Shown: positions 17,869 through 27,065 of the stretch, piece by piece | How the letters are laid out: every line of letters starts with the position of its first letter | Position numbering within the stretch: the first letter of the stretch is position 1 | Position numbers and translations under genes: made by a program | The notes under the pieces: generated by a model | What the model was told of the DNA's origin: nothing | The model's database searches: none | Seen by the model: only the letters and a program-made list of their open reading frames with translations | From: Gammaproteobacteria bacterium Ga0074134 | Lineage (GTDB): Bacteria > Pseudomonadota > Gammaproteobacteria > Ga0077554 > Ga007554 | DNA: 64,000 nucleotides | NCBI GenBank assembly: GCA_001464965.1 | Contig: LNEJ01000026.1 | Coordinates: 1 to 64,000 of the forward strand | Direction: 5' to 3'

Positions 17869-18894
17869 TTAGGCCAACACAAAACTGTTAGTGAACTTAA
17901 TCAGCGCTTCCAGTTTGGCGCGCGCCGCGCCACTGGCGATGACATCGCTGGCCTTGCGCACGCCCTGCTCCAGTGTCCCGGCCAGGCCTGCCGCATAGAT
18001 CGCCGCCCCGGCGTTCAGCGTCACGATATCCCGCGCCGGACCCGGCGTGTTGTCCAGCGCCGTGCGCAGCATCACGAGACTGTGCTGCGCGTCACTCACC
18101 TTCAGCGCGTCGATGGCCGCACGCTGCATGCCGAACTGTTCCGGCGTGACGCTATAGGTGCTCACCTTCCCCTCTTTCAGCTCGGCGACCTTGGTCGCGG
18201 CACCGATGCTGATTTCGTCCATGCCATCTTCAGAGTGGACCACCAACACGTGCTCACTGCCCAGCCGCGCCAACACTTGCGCCAGCGGAACCAGCCAGGC
18301 ATCGTCAAATACACCTATCACCTGATTCGGCGCGCCTGCCGGATTGGTAAGCGGGCCAAGCACGTTAAACAGGGTGCGCACGCCCATCTCGCGGCGCGGG
18401 CCGATAGCATGCTTCATCGCGCCGTGATGGGCGGGCGCGAACATGAACCCCACGCCCACCTCATTTACACAGCGCGCCACCTCGTGCGGCGTCAGATCGA
18501 GCCGCACGCCCGCGGCCTCCAGCACGTCGGCGCTGCCGGACTTACTGGACACGGAACGATTGCCGTGCTTGGCTACACGAGCCCCGGCAGCAGCGGCCAC
18601 GAAGGCGCTGGCGGTGGAGATATTGAAGGTGTGCGCGGCGTCGCCGCCGGTGCCGCAGGTATCCACCAGATGCGGGCCGCTTATCTCCACCTTGGCCGCC
18701 AACTCGCGCATCACTTGGGCGGCAGCGGCTATCTCATCCACCGTCTCGCCCTTCATGCGCAAGCCGATCAGAAATCCACCGATCTGCGCAGGCGTTGCCC
18801 CGCCGCTCATGATCGTGCTCATGACGTCCGTCATTTCCATGGACGTCAGATCACGGCGCTCGGTAACGGCGCGGATGGCGGATGGCATGTCCAT
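17869..18894 (-). CDS. trpD: Anthranilate phosphoribosyltransferase TrpD
   Basis: Joins anthranilate to PRPP. About 341 residues. The PRPP-binding glycine-rich loop is [37 protein letters not shown] and [13 protein letters not shown] are also diagnostic. The ATG at 18894 is preferred; an in-frame TTG at 18918 would overlap the trpG stop. A GAGG element overlapping the trpG end serves as ribosome site, suggesting coupling. Confidence 0.96.
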   Translation of the reverse strand: MDMPSAIRAVTERRDLTSMEMTDVMSTIMSGGATPAQIGGFLIGLRMKGETVDEIAAAAQVMRELAAKVEISGPHLVDTCGTGGDAAHTFNISTASAFVAAAAGARVAKHGNRSVSSKSGSADVLEAAGVRLDLTPHEVARCVNEVGVGFMFAPAHHGAMKHAIGPRREMGVRTLFNVLGPLTNPAGAPNQVIGVFDDAWLVPLAQVLARLGSEHVLVVHSEDGMDEISIGAATKVAELKEGKVSTYSVTPEQFGMQRAAIDALKVSDAQHSLVMLRTALDNTPGPARDIVTLNAGAAIYAAGLAGTLEQGVRKASDVIASGAARAKLEALIKFTNSFVLA

Positions 18895-18907
18895 TTGTCT
18901 TAAAACC

Positions 18908-19492
18908 TCAGCGCTCAATTTGCAAAAAATTCTTCAACAACGCATGGCCGTGCTGGGTGAGAATGGATTCCGGATGGAACTGCACCCCTTCCACGGCATA
19001 TTCTTTGTGGCGCACGCCCATAATTTCGTCCATTTCGCCGCCAGGTGTTTCAGTCCACGCAGTGATCTCCAGGCAATCCGGCAGCGTCTCTTTTTCGATC
19101 ACCAGCGAATGATAACGCGTCGCCTCGAAGGGATTGGATAGCCCGCGAAACACACCCGCATTCTTGTGATAAATCATGGAGGTCTTGCCGTGCATGATTT
19201 GCCTGGCATGGATGACGCGTCCGCCGAATGCCTGGCCGATACTCTGATGCCCCAGGCAAACACCCAAGAGCGGAATCTTGCCGGCAAAGGCTTGGATAGC
19301 CGCAACCGAAACGCCCGCCTCATTGGGCGTGCAAGGCCCCGGTGAGATCACGATATGATCCGGCGCCAGACGCGCGATCTCATCCACCGTGATCTGGTCA
19401 TTGCGATACACCCGCACATCCGCACCCAACTCGCCCAGATATTGCACCAGGTTGTAGGTGAAGGAGTCGTAGTTGTCGATCATCAGCAGCAT
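18908..19492 (-). CDS. trpG: Anthranilate synthase glutamine amidotransferase subunit TrpG
   Basis: Supplies ammonia from glutamine to TrpE. 194 residues, class I amidotransferase with nucleophile Cys in [15 protein letters not shown] and the His-Glu pair in [12 protein letters not shown]-terminus [18 protein letters not shown] is canonical. It may double as PabA for folate synthesis, since these are hard to separate by sequence; operon position favours trpG. Confidence 0.95.
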   Translation of the reverse strand: MLLMIDNYDSFTYNLVQYLGELGADVRVYRNDQITVDEIARLAPDHIVISPGPCTPNEAGVSVAAIQAFAGKIPLLGVCLGHQSIGQAFGGRVIHARQIMHGKTSMIYHKNAGVFRGLSNPFEATRYHSLVIEKETLPDCLEITAWTETPGGEMDEIMGVRHKEYAVEGVQFHPESILTQHGHALLKNFLQIER

Positions 19493-19552
19493 ACGGCCTG
19501 CACCCTCCTATTCTCTAATTTTCAGCCCGGAATGGAAATTCCGCGCAAAAGC

Positions 19553-19753
19553 TCACGCAGCCTGCCGTTCCCCGCCGCTGTGAAAGGGCATGAATCCAGA
19601 CTTGATTGCATCAAGGATCACGATCTCGACAATCGAATCATCGGCTGCATAACTCACGTTCACATTCCAGTCTTGAGATATCTCCCGAACAATCGGCTTA
19701 TCACCAAACTGGATTTCCAGAATATCATCCTGAGGATAGTAGGTCGTTTTCAT
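19553..19753 (-). CDS. DUF2283-family small protein inside the trp operon
   Basis: A 66-residue protein beginning MKTTYYPQDDILEIQFGDKP, with the D-x-L-x-I-x-F and IVEIVILDA pattern of DUF2283. The family is found widely in cyanobacteria and proteobacteria, often next to DUF4258 toxin-like genes, which are not seen here. It lies between trpE (13 bp away) and trpG (60 bp away) on the same strand, so it is almost certainly co-transcribed with them. Function unknown. Insertion of an unrelated small gene between the two anthranilate synthase subunits is unusual. Confidence 0.75.
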   Translation of the reverse strand: MKTTYYPQDDILEIQFGDKPIVREISQDWNVNVSYAADDSIVEIVILDAIKSGFMPFHSGGERQAA

Positions 19754-19766
19754 GGATCAAGCTCCC

Positions 19767-21254
19767 TCAGCGATGCACGCCGTCCAACCCCGCCTCAGCC
19801 ATAGCGACCGCCCTGAAAATCGCCCGCCCCTTGTTCATTGTCTCTTCCCACTCCATGGCGGGCACGGAGTCGGCGACGATGCCTGCGCCAGCCTGGATGT
19901 GCAGCACGCCATCCTTGATTACGGCGGTGCGGATAGCGATGGCGGTGTCCATGTTGCCATTCCAGCCAATATAGCCCACCGCGCCCGCATAGACACCGCG
20001 CTTGACCGGCTCCAGCTCGTCGATGATTTCCATGGCGCGCACCTTGGCCGCGCCGCTCACGGTGCCCGCCGGGAAGGTGGCGCGCAACACGTCGATGGCG
20101 GTCATGCCCGGCATGAGCCTTCCTGTGACATTCGAGACGATGTGCATGACATGAGAGTAGCGTTCGATGACCATCTTTTCGGTCACAGTTACACTGCCCG
20201 TCTCGCTCACCCTGCCTGCGTCGTTACGCCCCAGGTCAATGAGCATGAGGTGTTCGGCGCGCTCCTTGGGATCGGCCAGCAGGTCCTGCTCCAGGGCTCG
20301 ATCTTCGGCCTCGCTGGCACCGCGCCGACGAGTGCCCGCAATGGGCCGCACCGTGATCAGACCGTCCTCCAGGCGCACCAGGATCTCCGGCGAGGAACCG
20401 ACGACATGGAAGCCGCCCAGATCCATATAAAACATGTACGGCGAGGGATTGAGGCTGCGCAGGGCGCGGTACAGATCAAGCGGCGCGGCCTGATAAGGGA
20501 TGGAGAGGCGCTGCGACAGCACCACCTGCATGATATCGCCCTCCAGGATATACTCCTTGGCCCGTTCCACGGCGGACTCGAAACCCTGCCGGGTGAACCC
20601 CGAGACGAAATCCTCCTCGTTCACCTGCAACGCGCGGCGCGGCGTGGGCGGACGGGGCGTGGCCTCGCGCAAGGTTTGCACCAGCGTATCGAGACGCTGC
20701 TGCGCCTTGTTCCATGCCTGGTCGATATCGGGATTGACGTGGATCACCACATACAGCTTGCCGCGCAGGTTATCGAATACCAGCACTTCATCAGAGACCA
20801 TCAACAGGATGTCGGGTGTGCCAAGCGGGTCAGGCTTGGCACACTTCGCCAGACGGGCCTCGACATAGCGCACCGTGTCATAACCGAAATAGCCCACCAT
20901 GCCGCCGGTAAAGCGCGGCAAGCCAGCGACCTCCGGCACCCGGTAACGGGCGCGGAAATCTTCGATCCAGGCCAGGGGATCATTGGCTCGCAGGGCTTCC
21001 ACCACCGCGCCGTCCTTTTCCACAGTAATGTCGTGCCCCGCAACCCGCAGGATGGTCCGGCACGGCAGGCCGATGATGGAATACCGCCCCCACTTCTCGC
21101 CCCCCTGCACCGATTCGAACAAATAGGAATAGGGACCGTCTGCCAGCTTGAGATAGGCGCTGAGCGGCGTATCGAGATCGGCCAGCACCTCGCGCATCAA
21201 GGGGATGCGGTTGTATCCCTGAGCGGAGAGCTTCTGGAATTCGTCGTGTAACAT
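19767..21254 (-). CDS. trpE: Anthranilate synthase component I TrpE
   Basis: Makes anthranilate from chorismate using ammonia from TrpG. 495 residues. The N-terminal regulatory domain shows the tryptophan-site neighbourhood [19 protein letters not shown]; the chorismate-binding domain shows [56 protein letters not shown] and [13 protein letters not shown]. Full length. It follows gph by 15 bp. No leader peptide or attenuator is visible in front of it, so regulation must act further upstream or by feedback. Confidence 0.97.
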   Translation of the reverse strand: MLHDEFQKLSAQGYNRIPLMREVLADLDTPLSAYLKLADGPYSYLFESVQGGEKWGRYSIIGLPCRTILRVAGHDITVEKDGAVVEALRANDPLAWIEDFRARYRVPEVAGLPRFTGGMVGYFGYDTVRYVEARLAKCAKPDPLGTPDILLMVSDEVLVFDNLRGKLYVVIHVNPDIDQAWNKAQQRLDTLVQTLREATPRPPTPRRALQVNEEDFVSGFTRQGFESAVERAKEYILEGDIMQVVLSQRLSIPYQAAPLDLYRALRSLNPSPYMFYMDLGGFHVVGSSPEILVRLEDGLITVRPIAGTRRRGASEAEDRALEQDLLADPKERAEHLMLIDLGRNDAGRVSETGSVTVTEKMVIERYSHVMHIVSNVTGRLMPGMTAIDVLRATFPAGTVSGAAKVRAMEIIDELEPVKRGVYAGAVGYIGWNGNMDTAIAIRTAVIKDGVLHIQAGAGIVADSVPAMEWEETMNKGRAIFRAVAMAEAGLDGVHR

Positions 21255-21269
21255 GGCCAGAAATATTCC

Positions 21270-21959
21270 TTAGACCGCGGGTTCCAGCAAACCCCGCAGT
21301 TCCGCCATGGAGTCGATCACCGCATCGGGTTGGGACTCGCGGATATCAATGCCGTGATTGTAGCCGTAGGTCAGGCACACAATCTGAAATCCCGCAGCGC
21401 GCGCGGCCTTGACGTCGCTCATCGAGTCGCCCACCATCAGGGCGTGGCACGGTTCGATACCGAAGAATGCGGCGGCATGCAGCAGCGGCATGGGATCGGG
21501 CTTCTTTTTCGCCACCGTATCGCCACTCACCACGATTTCGAAATGGTCACGGATACCCATGTCCTTGAGCAAGGGCTCGGTGAACGCCGCAGCCTTGTTG
21601 GTCACACAGCCGAGCTTATAGCCCGCCCCTGCCAGGTAATCCAACCCTTCACGGACACCCGGATAAAGATGGCTGCGCTTGCTGGTGTTCTCGGCATAGA
21701 GTTCCATGAAAACCGGCAGCGCCTTTTCATATAAAGCCTCGTCCGGTTCACCATCCAGTTGATTGATCAGAGCCCGGCGCACCAGCCGTTCGACACCATT
21801 GCCTACCCACTCGCGCACCCGCGCCTCACCGCGGTGCGGCATGGCGAGGCGATCCATCATTGCATCCACGCAAAATGCCAGGTCCGGCACACTGTCCACC
21901 AGCGTACCGTCCAGATCGATCAACACCATTTGCGGTTTTTTAAGCATTCGAAAGCCCAT
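21270..21959 (-). CDS. gph: Phosphoglycolate phosphatase Gph
   Basis: HAD-superfamily phosphatase that removes 2-phosphoglycolate. 229 residues. HAD motif I is LIDLDGTLVDSVPDL, motif II CVTNK, motif III KKPDP with upstream VAKK, and motif IV MVGDSMSDVKAARAAG. Starts at 21959 or the in-frame ATG at 21947; neither has a clear ribosome site. The rpe-gph-trp order is common in beta- and gammaproteobacteria. With glcF at 8.6 kb it suggests phosphoglycolate handling. Confidence 0.93.
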   Translation of the reverse strand: MGFRMLKKPQMVLIDLDGTLVDSVPDLAFCVDAMMDRLAMPHRGEARVREWVGNGVERLVRRALINQLDGEPDEALYEKALPVFMELYAENTSKRSHLYPGVREGLDYLAGAGYKLGCVTNKAAAFTEPLLKDMGIRDHFEIVVSGDTVAKKKPDPMPLLHAAAFFGIEPCHALMVGDSMSDVKAARAAGFQIVCLTYGYNHGIDIRESQPDAVIDSMAELRGLLEPAV

Positions 21960-21970
21960 GGTTCATGTAG

Positions 21971-22002
21971 GTTGGGTTAGGTGAGCAACACCGTAACCCA
22001 AC
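21971..22002. repeat. Palindromic repeat between rpe and gph
   Basis: GTTGGGTTA (21971-21979) and TAACCCAAC (21994-22002) form a perfect 9-bp stem. The unit, beginning TGTAGGTTGGGTTA, looks like a dispersed intergenic repeat known from many proteobacteria. It lies inside the operon, so it may modulate mRNA stability rather than terminate. Confidence 0.6.
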
Positions 22003-22016
22003 ACCCGCTCTGTATT

Positions 22017-22691
22017 TTATTTCCCGGCCTTAGCCAGCTCGGCGCGCATCGCAGCGACGGTAGCCTTGTAATCGGGGGTATTGAAAATCGCCGAGCCGGC
22101 GACGAAGGTATCCGCGCCCGCCTCCGCAATCTCGCGGATATTGCCCACATTCACGCCGCCATCGATCTCCAGGCGGATATCGTAGCCGCTCTCATCGATC
22201 AGGCGGCGCGCTTCGCGCAGCTTGTTGAGCGTGGCAGGGATAAATTTCTGACCGCCAAAACCCGGATTGACCGACATCAGCAGCACCATATCCACCTTGT
22301 CCATCACATACTTCAAGTAATCCAGCGGGGTAGCCGGATTGAACACCAGGCCGGACTTGCAGCCGCAATCCCGCACCAGGGCGAGTGAACGGTCGATATG
22401 CTCACTGGCTTCGGGGTGAAAGGTAATATAAGTAGCGCCAGCCTTGGCGAAATCGGGGATAATGCGATCCACCGGCTTGACCATCAGATGCACGTCGATC
22501 GGAGCAGTAATGCCATGCTTGCGCAGGGCCTCGCACAACAGCGGCCCGATGGTCAGATTGGGGACATAATGGTTGTCCATCACGTCGAAATGCACGATAT
22601 CCGCGCCGGCATCCAGCACGTTCCTCACTTCCTCCCCCAGGCGCGCAAAATCCGCCGACAGGATGGAGGGTGCTATTTTATAATCTGGCAT
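22017..22691 (-). CDS. rpe: Ribulose-phosphate 3-epimerase Rpe
   Basis: Interconverts ribulose-5-phosphate and xylulose-5-phosphate in the pentose-phosphate and Calvin pathways. 224 residues, TIM barrel. Signature segments are [35 protein letters not shown] (catalytic Asp, metal His), [33 protein letters not shown] and LEIDGGVN (second Asp). First gene of the rpe-gph-trp transcript. Confidence 0.97.
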   Translation of the reverse strand: MPDYKIAPSILSADFARLGEEVRNVLDAGADIVHFDVMDNHYVPNLTIGPLLCEALRKHGITAPIDVHLMVKPVDRIIPDFAKAGATYITFHPEASEHIDRSLALVRDCGCKSGLVFNPATPLDYLKYVMDKVDMVLLMSVNPGFGGQKFIPATLNKLREARRLIDESGYDIRLEIDGGVNVGNIREIAEAGADTFVAGSAIFNTPDYKATVAAMRAELAKAGK

Positions 22692-22830
22692 AGTGATGGC
22701 CTCTTCAAAGTAAATGCAATGCAGCGGCGGCTAACCACCGCCCCGCTTCTGATATTCAAACGGCTAACTTTACCTGAATATGGAAAATTTTTCACTTTCT
22801 GCCGCTTTTGGGATTATTAAGGTCAAACTG

Positions 22831-23691
22831 ATGACAAAAACCCTTATGGCGCTCATCATCACCCTTTCCACCGGGCTGGCGTTTGCCGCAGACAGCGACG
22901 GAGAGAAACGCCTGGGCGAAATGCTCAGCGCAAGCGCAACCTTGGTAGGAGAGGCGGTTTGGCTGGATGCCGGGGCGGACAAATTCCTCGGCCTGTACAC
23001 CGGGCAGACCGCCAGGACACCGCAAGGCGGGGCCATCATCCTGCACGATGCGGGGATGCACCCCGATTGGCCGGCCGTCGTCGCGCCGTTGCGCCGCGAA
23101 CTCCCCAAATACGGCTGGTCCACGCTTGCCGTGCAATTGCCATTGCCTGGTGAATCAAAGGAAGAAGATAGCGCCCGGCTTGACCAAATCCCCGCGCGTA
23201 TCCGCGCCGCAATCGCATTTCTGCGCACCAAGGATATAACGCGGATCGTATTGATCGGCCATGGCCAGGGCGCCACACTGGGTGCAACCTTCCTCGCCAA
23301 CGACCCTCAATCCGGCATCGGTGCGCTGATAGGCGTAGGTATGAGCGCCGAAAAAACCCAGACACCACGGCTATACCTTCCCACATCGCTGGAAAAAATC
23401 TCACTCCCGGTGCTCGACATCTACGGCGGCAGAGATGAGGACAGCAGCCGCACCAAGGCCGAGCGCCGCAACGCTGCCGTCAGGGCCAGGGCAAACGCCT
23501 CCCCGCAACAGACGGAACCCCCCGCCAAGCGCCCCGCAAACGCCTTGCCTTACCGGCAAATTGAAATCCCAGGCACGGATCACTTTTTTACCGGCTCCGA
23601 ACTCATCCTGACCAAACGCATCTCTGGCTGGTTGAAAAAAAACGCCGCCACGGCTCAACCATCACCGCAACCCGAAAAACCTAAGGAATAA
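22831..23691 (+). CDS. DUF3530-family alpha/beta-hydrolase-like protein
   Basis: 286 residues from ATG 22831, chosen because it starts a clean signal peptide (MTKTLMALIITLSTGLAFA) and has AAGG eight bases upstream; the longer frame does not. The fold is alpha/beta hydrolase, with the nucleophile-elbow-like IGHGQGATLG in which the usual Ser is replaced by Gln (GHGQG rather than GHSxG). A conserved DHFF near the end would carry the general-base His. Whether it is catalytic is doubtful. A low-complexity charged stretch lies near residues 205-240. Predicted periplasmic. Followed 2 bp later by the CopD-like gene. Confidence 0.75.
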   Translation: MTKTLMALIITLSTGLAFAADSDGEKRLGEMLSASATLVGEAVWLDAGADKFLGLYTGQTARTPQGGAIILHDAGMHPDWPAVVAPLRRELPKYGWSTLAVQLPLPGESKEEDSARLDQIPARIRAAIAFLRTKDITRIVLIGHGQGATLGATFLANDPQSGIGALIGVGMSAEKTQTPRLYLPTSLEKISLPVLDIYGGRDEDSSRTKAERRNAAVRARANASPQQTEPPAKRPANALPYRQIEIPGTDHFFTGSELILTKRISGWLKKNAATAQPSPQPEKPKE

Positions 23692-23693
23692 CC

Positions 23694-24149
23694 ATGTTTA
23701 TCGCCCTGCCCCTGCACTTGCTGGCCGCCATCATCTGGGTTGGAGGGATGTTTTTTGCCTATATGGCGTTACGTCCTGTTGCTGCAACTCTACTGGAACC
23801 ACCCCAGCGCTTGCCCCTCTGGTCACAAACCTTCGGGCGCTTCTTCCCCTGGGTGTGGGCAGCCATCATAATATTGCCCGCGACAGGGCTATGGATGATC
23901 TTTATGGAATTCGGCGGGATGAAAAACAGCGGCGGACACATACACCTGATGCTGACGCTGGGCACGGTGATGATTCTACTGTTCCTGCACGTTTTTTTCG
24001 TGCCTTACCGGAGGTTGAACGCGGCGATTGCGGGAGGGAACCTTCCAGCGGCAGGTATACATCTGGGGCAGATTCGCCGGATCATAGGCATCAATCTGAT
24101 ACTGGGGCTGATCACAGCAGTTACCGCCAGCGCGGGACGTTTTTTGTAA
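23694..24149 (+). CDS. CopD-family integral membrane protein
   Basis: 151 residues with four predicted membrane helices. The first begins with HLLAAIIWVGGMFFAYMALRP, typical of CopD/YcnJ-like and related haem/copper-membrane proteins (the HxxxxxxWxGG pattern). Other helices carry FPWVWAAIIILPATGLWM, HLMLTLGTVMILLFLHVFFVPY and INLILGLITAVTASAG. It is directly downstream of the DUF3530 gene and probably co-transcribed. A role in copper or haem handling is suggested by family only. Confidence 0.75.
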   Translation: MFIALPLHLLAAIIWVGGMFFAYMALRPVAATLLEPPQRLPLWSQTFGRFFPWVWAAIIILPATGLWMIFMEFGGMKNSGGHIHLMLTLGTVMILLFLHVFFVPYRRLNAAIAGGNLPAAGIHLGQIRRIIGINLILGLITAVTASAGRFL

Positions 24150-24171
24150 CAGCCAAGAGAAGATTCATCCC

Positions 24172-24196
24172 CCCTCTCCCGCAAGGCGGGAGAGGG
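24172..24196. repeat. CCCTCTCCCGC palindrome
   Basis: An 11-bp perfect inverted repeat (24172-24182 and 24186-24196) with a 3-nt spacer, in the gap between convergent genes. A related GGGGAGAGGG stretch follows it at 24199-24208. This is a very common bacterial intergenic repeat and may act as a transcription stop for the CopD-like gene. Confidence 0.6.
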
Positions 24197-24270
24197 CCGG
24201 GGAGAGGGTGTAAAAACAGCCTTAAATCACCGACGGTACTGGGGGGATATCTCTCCATCCCTCAATCTTT

Positions 24271-26715
24271 TCATGCCTTACAACTCGCGCGGCGCCTATA
24301 CCCCAGCCACACACCAAACATCCCCAATACAGCCAAAGGTATCATCCCAAAAACACCGCCACCTCCACCAGAAGCAGCACCTGGTGTTGTACTGTTCGGG
24401 ATGGGGTCAAGAGCCGCCGAAACTGTAGACGTAAGGGCAGAACTGTTGTTGTCCGGCACAAAATCCACAACGGCAGCGGTAGCCGCCGTCGAAACCACTG
24501 CCGTACTTTTTAGGGTCTTCGCACCACTGGGCGGACTGACGGCCACATACACGACAATGCTCTCATTTTCCTTCAACACCTTATCGTATTGGCACGTTAC
24601 AGTACTGCCCGCCTGCTGGCACGCAACCCCCTGAGGGCTATTCGCCCGCAACATCACGGCGCCCTCATCCAGCGTTTGTGTAATGGTCACACCCGAGGCA
24701 ACACCTGGACCATTGTTTGTCACCGTAATGGTGTAATCGACAGGGGTATTGGAACTAACGGCCTTGAGTGCGCGGCCCGTCGCTGCGCTGGCAGTCAGGA
24801 TAATCTGCAAATCAGCAGGGGTGGCCGGAACCGAGCTTATCTCTACCGCTCCGATGTCGCACCTGCCACTTGCCGTGTCAGGCCTGATATGCAAGCGCTG
24901 ATCCACGCCTGGCGATGGGCACGCACCCGGCGGTATAGCATCAACCGCAGGGCCAGCCGCAGGGATATGCACCCGCCGCGGCAAAATGCCGCCGCCCGGA
25001 AGGGTAATAGGTCCACCGCCCGCGGTGCCCCCCATATCGGTTAGCGTCCCAAGCAAGGGATTGGTGTTTGGAGGCAGATCATTCGCTGCGGTTAGCTTGC
25101 ATGTACCACCATTATCGATGTTGTAACCCTGGCTGATAATAGTAGTAATAGGCTCAGGTTTCGTAAATTGGGAAACCGAAGTTATGCTATCAAGGAATCT
25201 CCCAGAGAAACAGTTCCAGGACGGGTCAACACCGGCAATGATCGTGTTTTGAAGCACGGTAGCGTCCCTTGGCGACAAATCTGGGTCAATAAATATCTCG
25301 TTGCCGAGGGTATATAGCTGGCCATCGAAGCTAGCAGTAACATCAATGGCTGCCTGGTTGTTGCTCATGGTAACGTGCGTGAGCTCGGCCCGCGAGCCAT
25401 TGGAGAGGCCGCCACCGGCACGGTAGGCAATGTTACCGCTGATGGTGGAGTGTTTTATCGTCAGCGTACTAAAACCGAAATTATCAATGCCACCCCCCTC
25501 CCCGATCAATATGAACGTATTCGAGCCCACCGTGTTATTAGTGATGCCGCTGTAAAGTATGCTCATCGTGCTCCAATTATCAATGCCGCCGCCTCGGAGC
25601 AGAGCATTGTTGCCACTGATGTCGCTGGACACGATGATGACCACGCCCTCCGTGGCGATAGCATCGTTATAGATGCCCCCACCTTGAGAGGCCAGATTCC
25701 CGGTTACCGAGCTGTCCCGAAGGGTGAGCCTTCCGCCTATATTCGCGATAGCACCGCCTCTTGAAGAACTTACTCCCGGCTGAAAGGGTCTGGAATCCTT
25801 ATTGCCCCTGAGTACACTCGCAACAATGGTCAGCGAGCCGCTGTTCAATATGCCGCTGCCATACCGAATGGTGGTGTTGTTTTCGATAATACTGTTCTGG
25901 ACGAGCATCTCACCAATGTTGTAGATACCCCCACCTCCATCACGAAAATTACTCCCAAAAGAAGAATCAATACTGGGTATCGATGCAATGTTTTTTCCTA
26001 TGGTGCAATTTTGGATGGTCATTTTGGTTCCGGCGGCGTTGTAAATACCGCCACCCGTACCCTGACTGTCCGAGGCTGTACCACTCGCCCATTCCGCGAT
26101 GTTCTGGGATACTTCGCAGTTTTTGAGCGTTACAAACGCACCCGCATTATAAATACCGCCACCAAGACTGTTTCCACCAGAAGACGCATACGCATACCCC
26201 TTCTCGATGGCTACGCCGTCAATAGTGACATTATTGCGCCCGACAAAATGAAATACCCGGTCAACCGTACCCCTGAGGGTAGTAGAAGCGCTTCCCGTCC
26301 CCTGCTGGGCTATGCGGGTAACCGCCGCTCCCGCACCCACGATGCTCAGATCAGCCAAGCCCGTAACATCAAGGTCACCGCTGGCCGCCGCGTCTTCATT
26401 TTTACCTGCGATAGTGAGATTGTAGGTTCCTGCGGGCAGATTGATGGTATCCGCCCCCGCCAGCGCATTGGCTTCCTGGATGGCAGCGCGCAGAGTACAG
26501 ATACCATTACCGGCAACGGTTTCACATTTACCGTCACCTGGAGCCGCATCAACGGCATCGGTATTTATGTTGACTGTGAAGGGGAGGTTAGCAGCTTGTG
26601 ATGGAGAGGAGTTAACAAGCAACCCTGATGCCAGGGAAATCAGGAACAGCGGATATCGGATTGCGCGAAAAAAGCCACTCGCTGTATCAATCCCTTGGCT
26701 TTTTTCATAAGGCAT
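24271..26715 (-). CDS. CSLREA / beta-helix / DUF11 surface protein with GlyGly-CTERM-like tail (copy A)
   Basis: Predicted cell-surface protein of 814 residues. After a signal peptide (ending near SPSQA) comes a CSLREA-type segment (CTLRAAIQEANALAGADTI, about 64-82). About 400 residues of right-handed parallel beta-helix repeats follow, of the kind GGGIYN-x-G-x-x-x-I-x-x-S-x-I-x-x-N, as in choice-of-anchor Q and Pmp-like proteins. Then comes a DUF11 Ig-like domain (DYTITVTNNGPGVASGVTI). The C-terminus is a glycine run, one hydrophobic helix and an RRR cluster, the GlyGly-CTERM layout recognised by rhombosortase. AGGTGA lies six bases before the ATG. A close paralogue lies 350 bp upstream. Function unknown; adhesion or envelope coat is plausible. 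Confidence 0.85.
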   Translation of the reverse strand: MPYEKSQGIDTASGFFRAIRYPLFLISLASGLLVNSSPSQAANLPFTVNINTDAVDAAPGDGKCETVAGNGICTLRAAIQEANALAGADTINLPAGTYNLTIAGKNEDAAASGDLDVTGLADLSIVGAGAAVTRIAQQGTGSASTTLRGTVDRVFHFVGRNNVTIDGVAIEKGYAYASSGGNSLGGGIYNAGAFVTLKNCEVSQNIAEWASGTASDSQGTGGGIYNAAGTKMTIQNCTIGKNIASIPSIDSSFGSNFRDGGGGIYNIGEMLVQNSIIENNTTIRYGSGILNSGSLTIVASVLRGNKDSRPFQPGVSSSRGGAIANIGGRLTLRDSSVTGNLASQGGGIYNDAIATEGVVIIVSSDISGNNALLRGGGIDNWSTMSILYSGITNNTVGSNTFILIGEGGGIDNFGFSTLTIKHSTISGNIAYRAGGGLSNGSRAELTHVTMSNNQAAIDVTASFDGQLYTLGNEIFIDPDLSPRDATVLQNTIIAGVDPSWNCFSGRFLDSITSVSQFTKPEPITTIISQGYNIDNGGTCKLTAANDLPPNTNPLLGTLTDMGGTAGGGPITLPGGGILPRRVHIPAAGPAVDAIPPGACPSPGVDQRLHIRPDTASGRCDIGAVEISSVPATPADLQIILTASAATGRALKAVSSNTPVDYTITVTNNGPGVASGVTITQTLDEGAVMLRANSPQGVACQQAGSTVTCQYDKVLKENESIVVYVAVSPPSGAKTLKSTAVVSTAATAAVVDFVPDNNSSALTSTVSAALDPIPNSTTPGAASGGGGGVFGMIPLAVLGMFGVWLGYRRRASCKA

Positions 26716-26826
26716 TTAGTCACCTATTCCATGGTGATGGGAAAGCAAAGCGCCCCTTTACACTATAAGGACAAGGGCGAACAATCACATAAGCGAGCCC
26801 TCCCTGCCGCTTTCACTTGCAATCAT

Positions 26827-26856
26827 TATATAGCATGTTTTTTATAAAAAAGTCAA
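26827..26856 (-). promoter_or_regulatory. Putative promoter of surface-protein gene A
   Basis: On the minus strand TTGACT (26856-26851) is followed after 18 bp by TATATA (26832-26827), with an overlapping TATAAT two bases further on. It gives a leader of about 105 nt before the ATG at 26715. The same -35 box and spacing precede paralogue B. Confidence 0.5.
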
Positions 26857-26971
26857 GGAAAGGGGCGGCTCGAAAACCTAAAAATCGCTCATCCACGAAT
26901 AATTTAGAATGGTAGCCTCAAGCTATAAAACCCTTCGGCACGCCCGCCACGCGGGTTGCTCAGGGTGAACC

Positions 26972-27036
26972 GGATCTCACCGACTGAGTGAGATCCACAA
27001 AAATACGTTCATGCTGAGCCTGCCGAAGCATGAACG
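26972..27036. repeat. Intergenic palindromes between the two surface-protein genes
   Basis: Two perfect inverted repeats lie side by side: GGATCTCAC/GTGAGATCC (26972-26980, 26988-26996) and CGTTCATGCT/AGCATGAACG (27006-27015, 27027-27036). The second, with its loop GAGCCTGCCGA, belongs to a dispersed repeat known from many proteobacteria. The stretch before it, with CTCAGGGTGAAC at 26959-26970, looks like a further degenerate copy. The rest of 26716-27065 carries the leader and promoter of gene A only. Confidence 0.65.
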
Positions 27037-27065
27037 GCTGACACAAGCCCAACTGGCGGCCTGAC

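Noticed and set aside
17854-18903. 349-codon open frame antisense to trpD, and a 358-codon frame antisense to dusB (7388-8464)
   Set aside because: Same kind of shadow frame; the minus-strand genes have clear catalytic motifs and the plus-strand frames do not.
19752-21251. 499-codon open frame antisense to trpE on the plus strand
   Set aside because: It mirrors trpE almost end to end in a GC-rich gene; its translation is rich in His, Arg and Gln and resembles no protein. Codon-phase artefact.
21254-21270. trp leader peptide or attenuator in front of trpE
   Set aside because: Only 15 bp separate gph from trpE; no leader ORF or terminator/antiterminator pair fits.
26716-26830. Leader of surface-protein gene A considered as a cyclic-di-GMP (GEMM) riboswitch
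   Set aside because: A GCAAAGCG-like string occurs only on the wrong strand and the conserved GEMM core is absent; the leader of copy B does not resemble it either.
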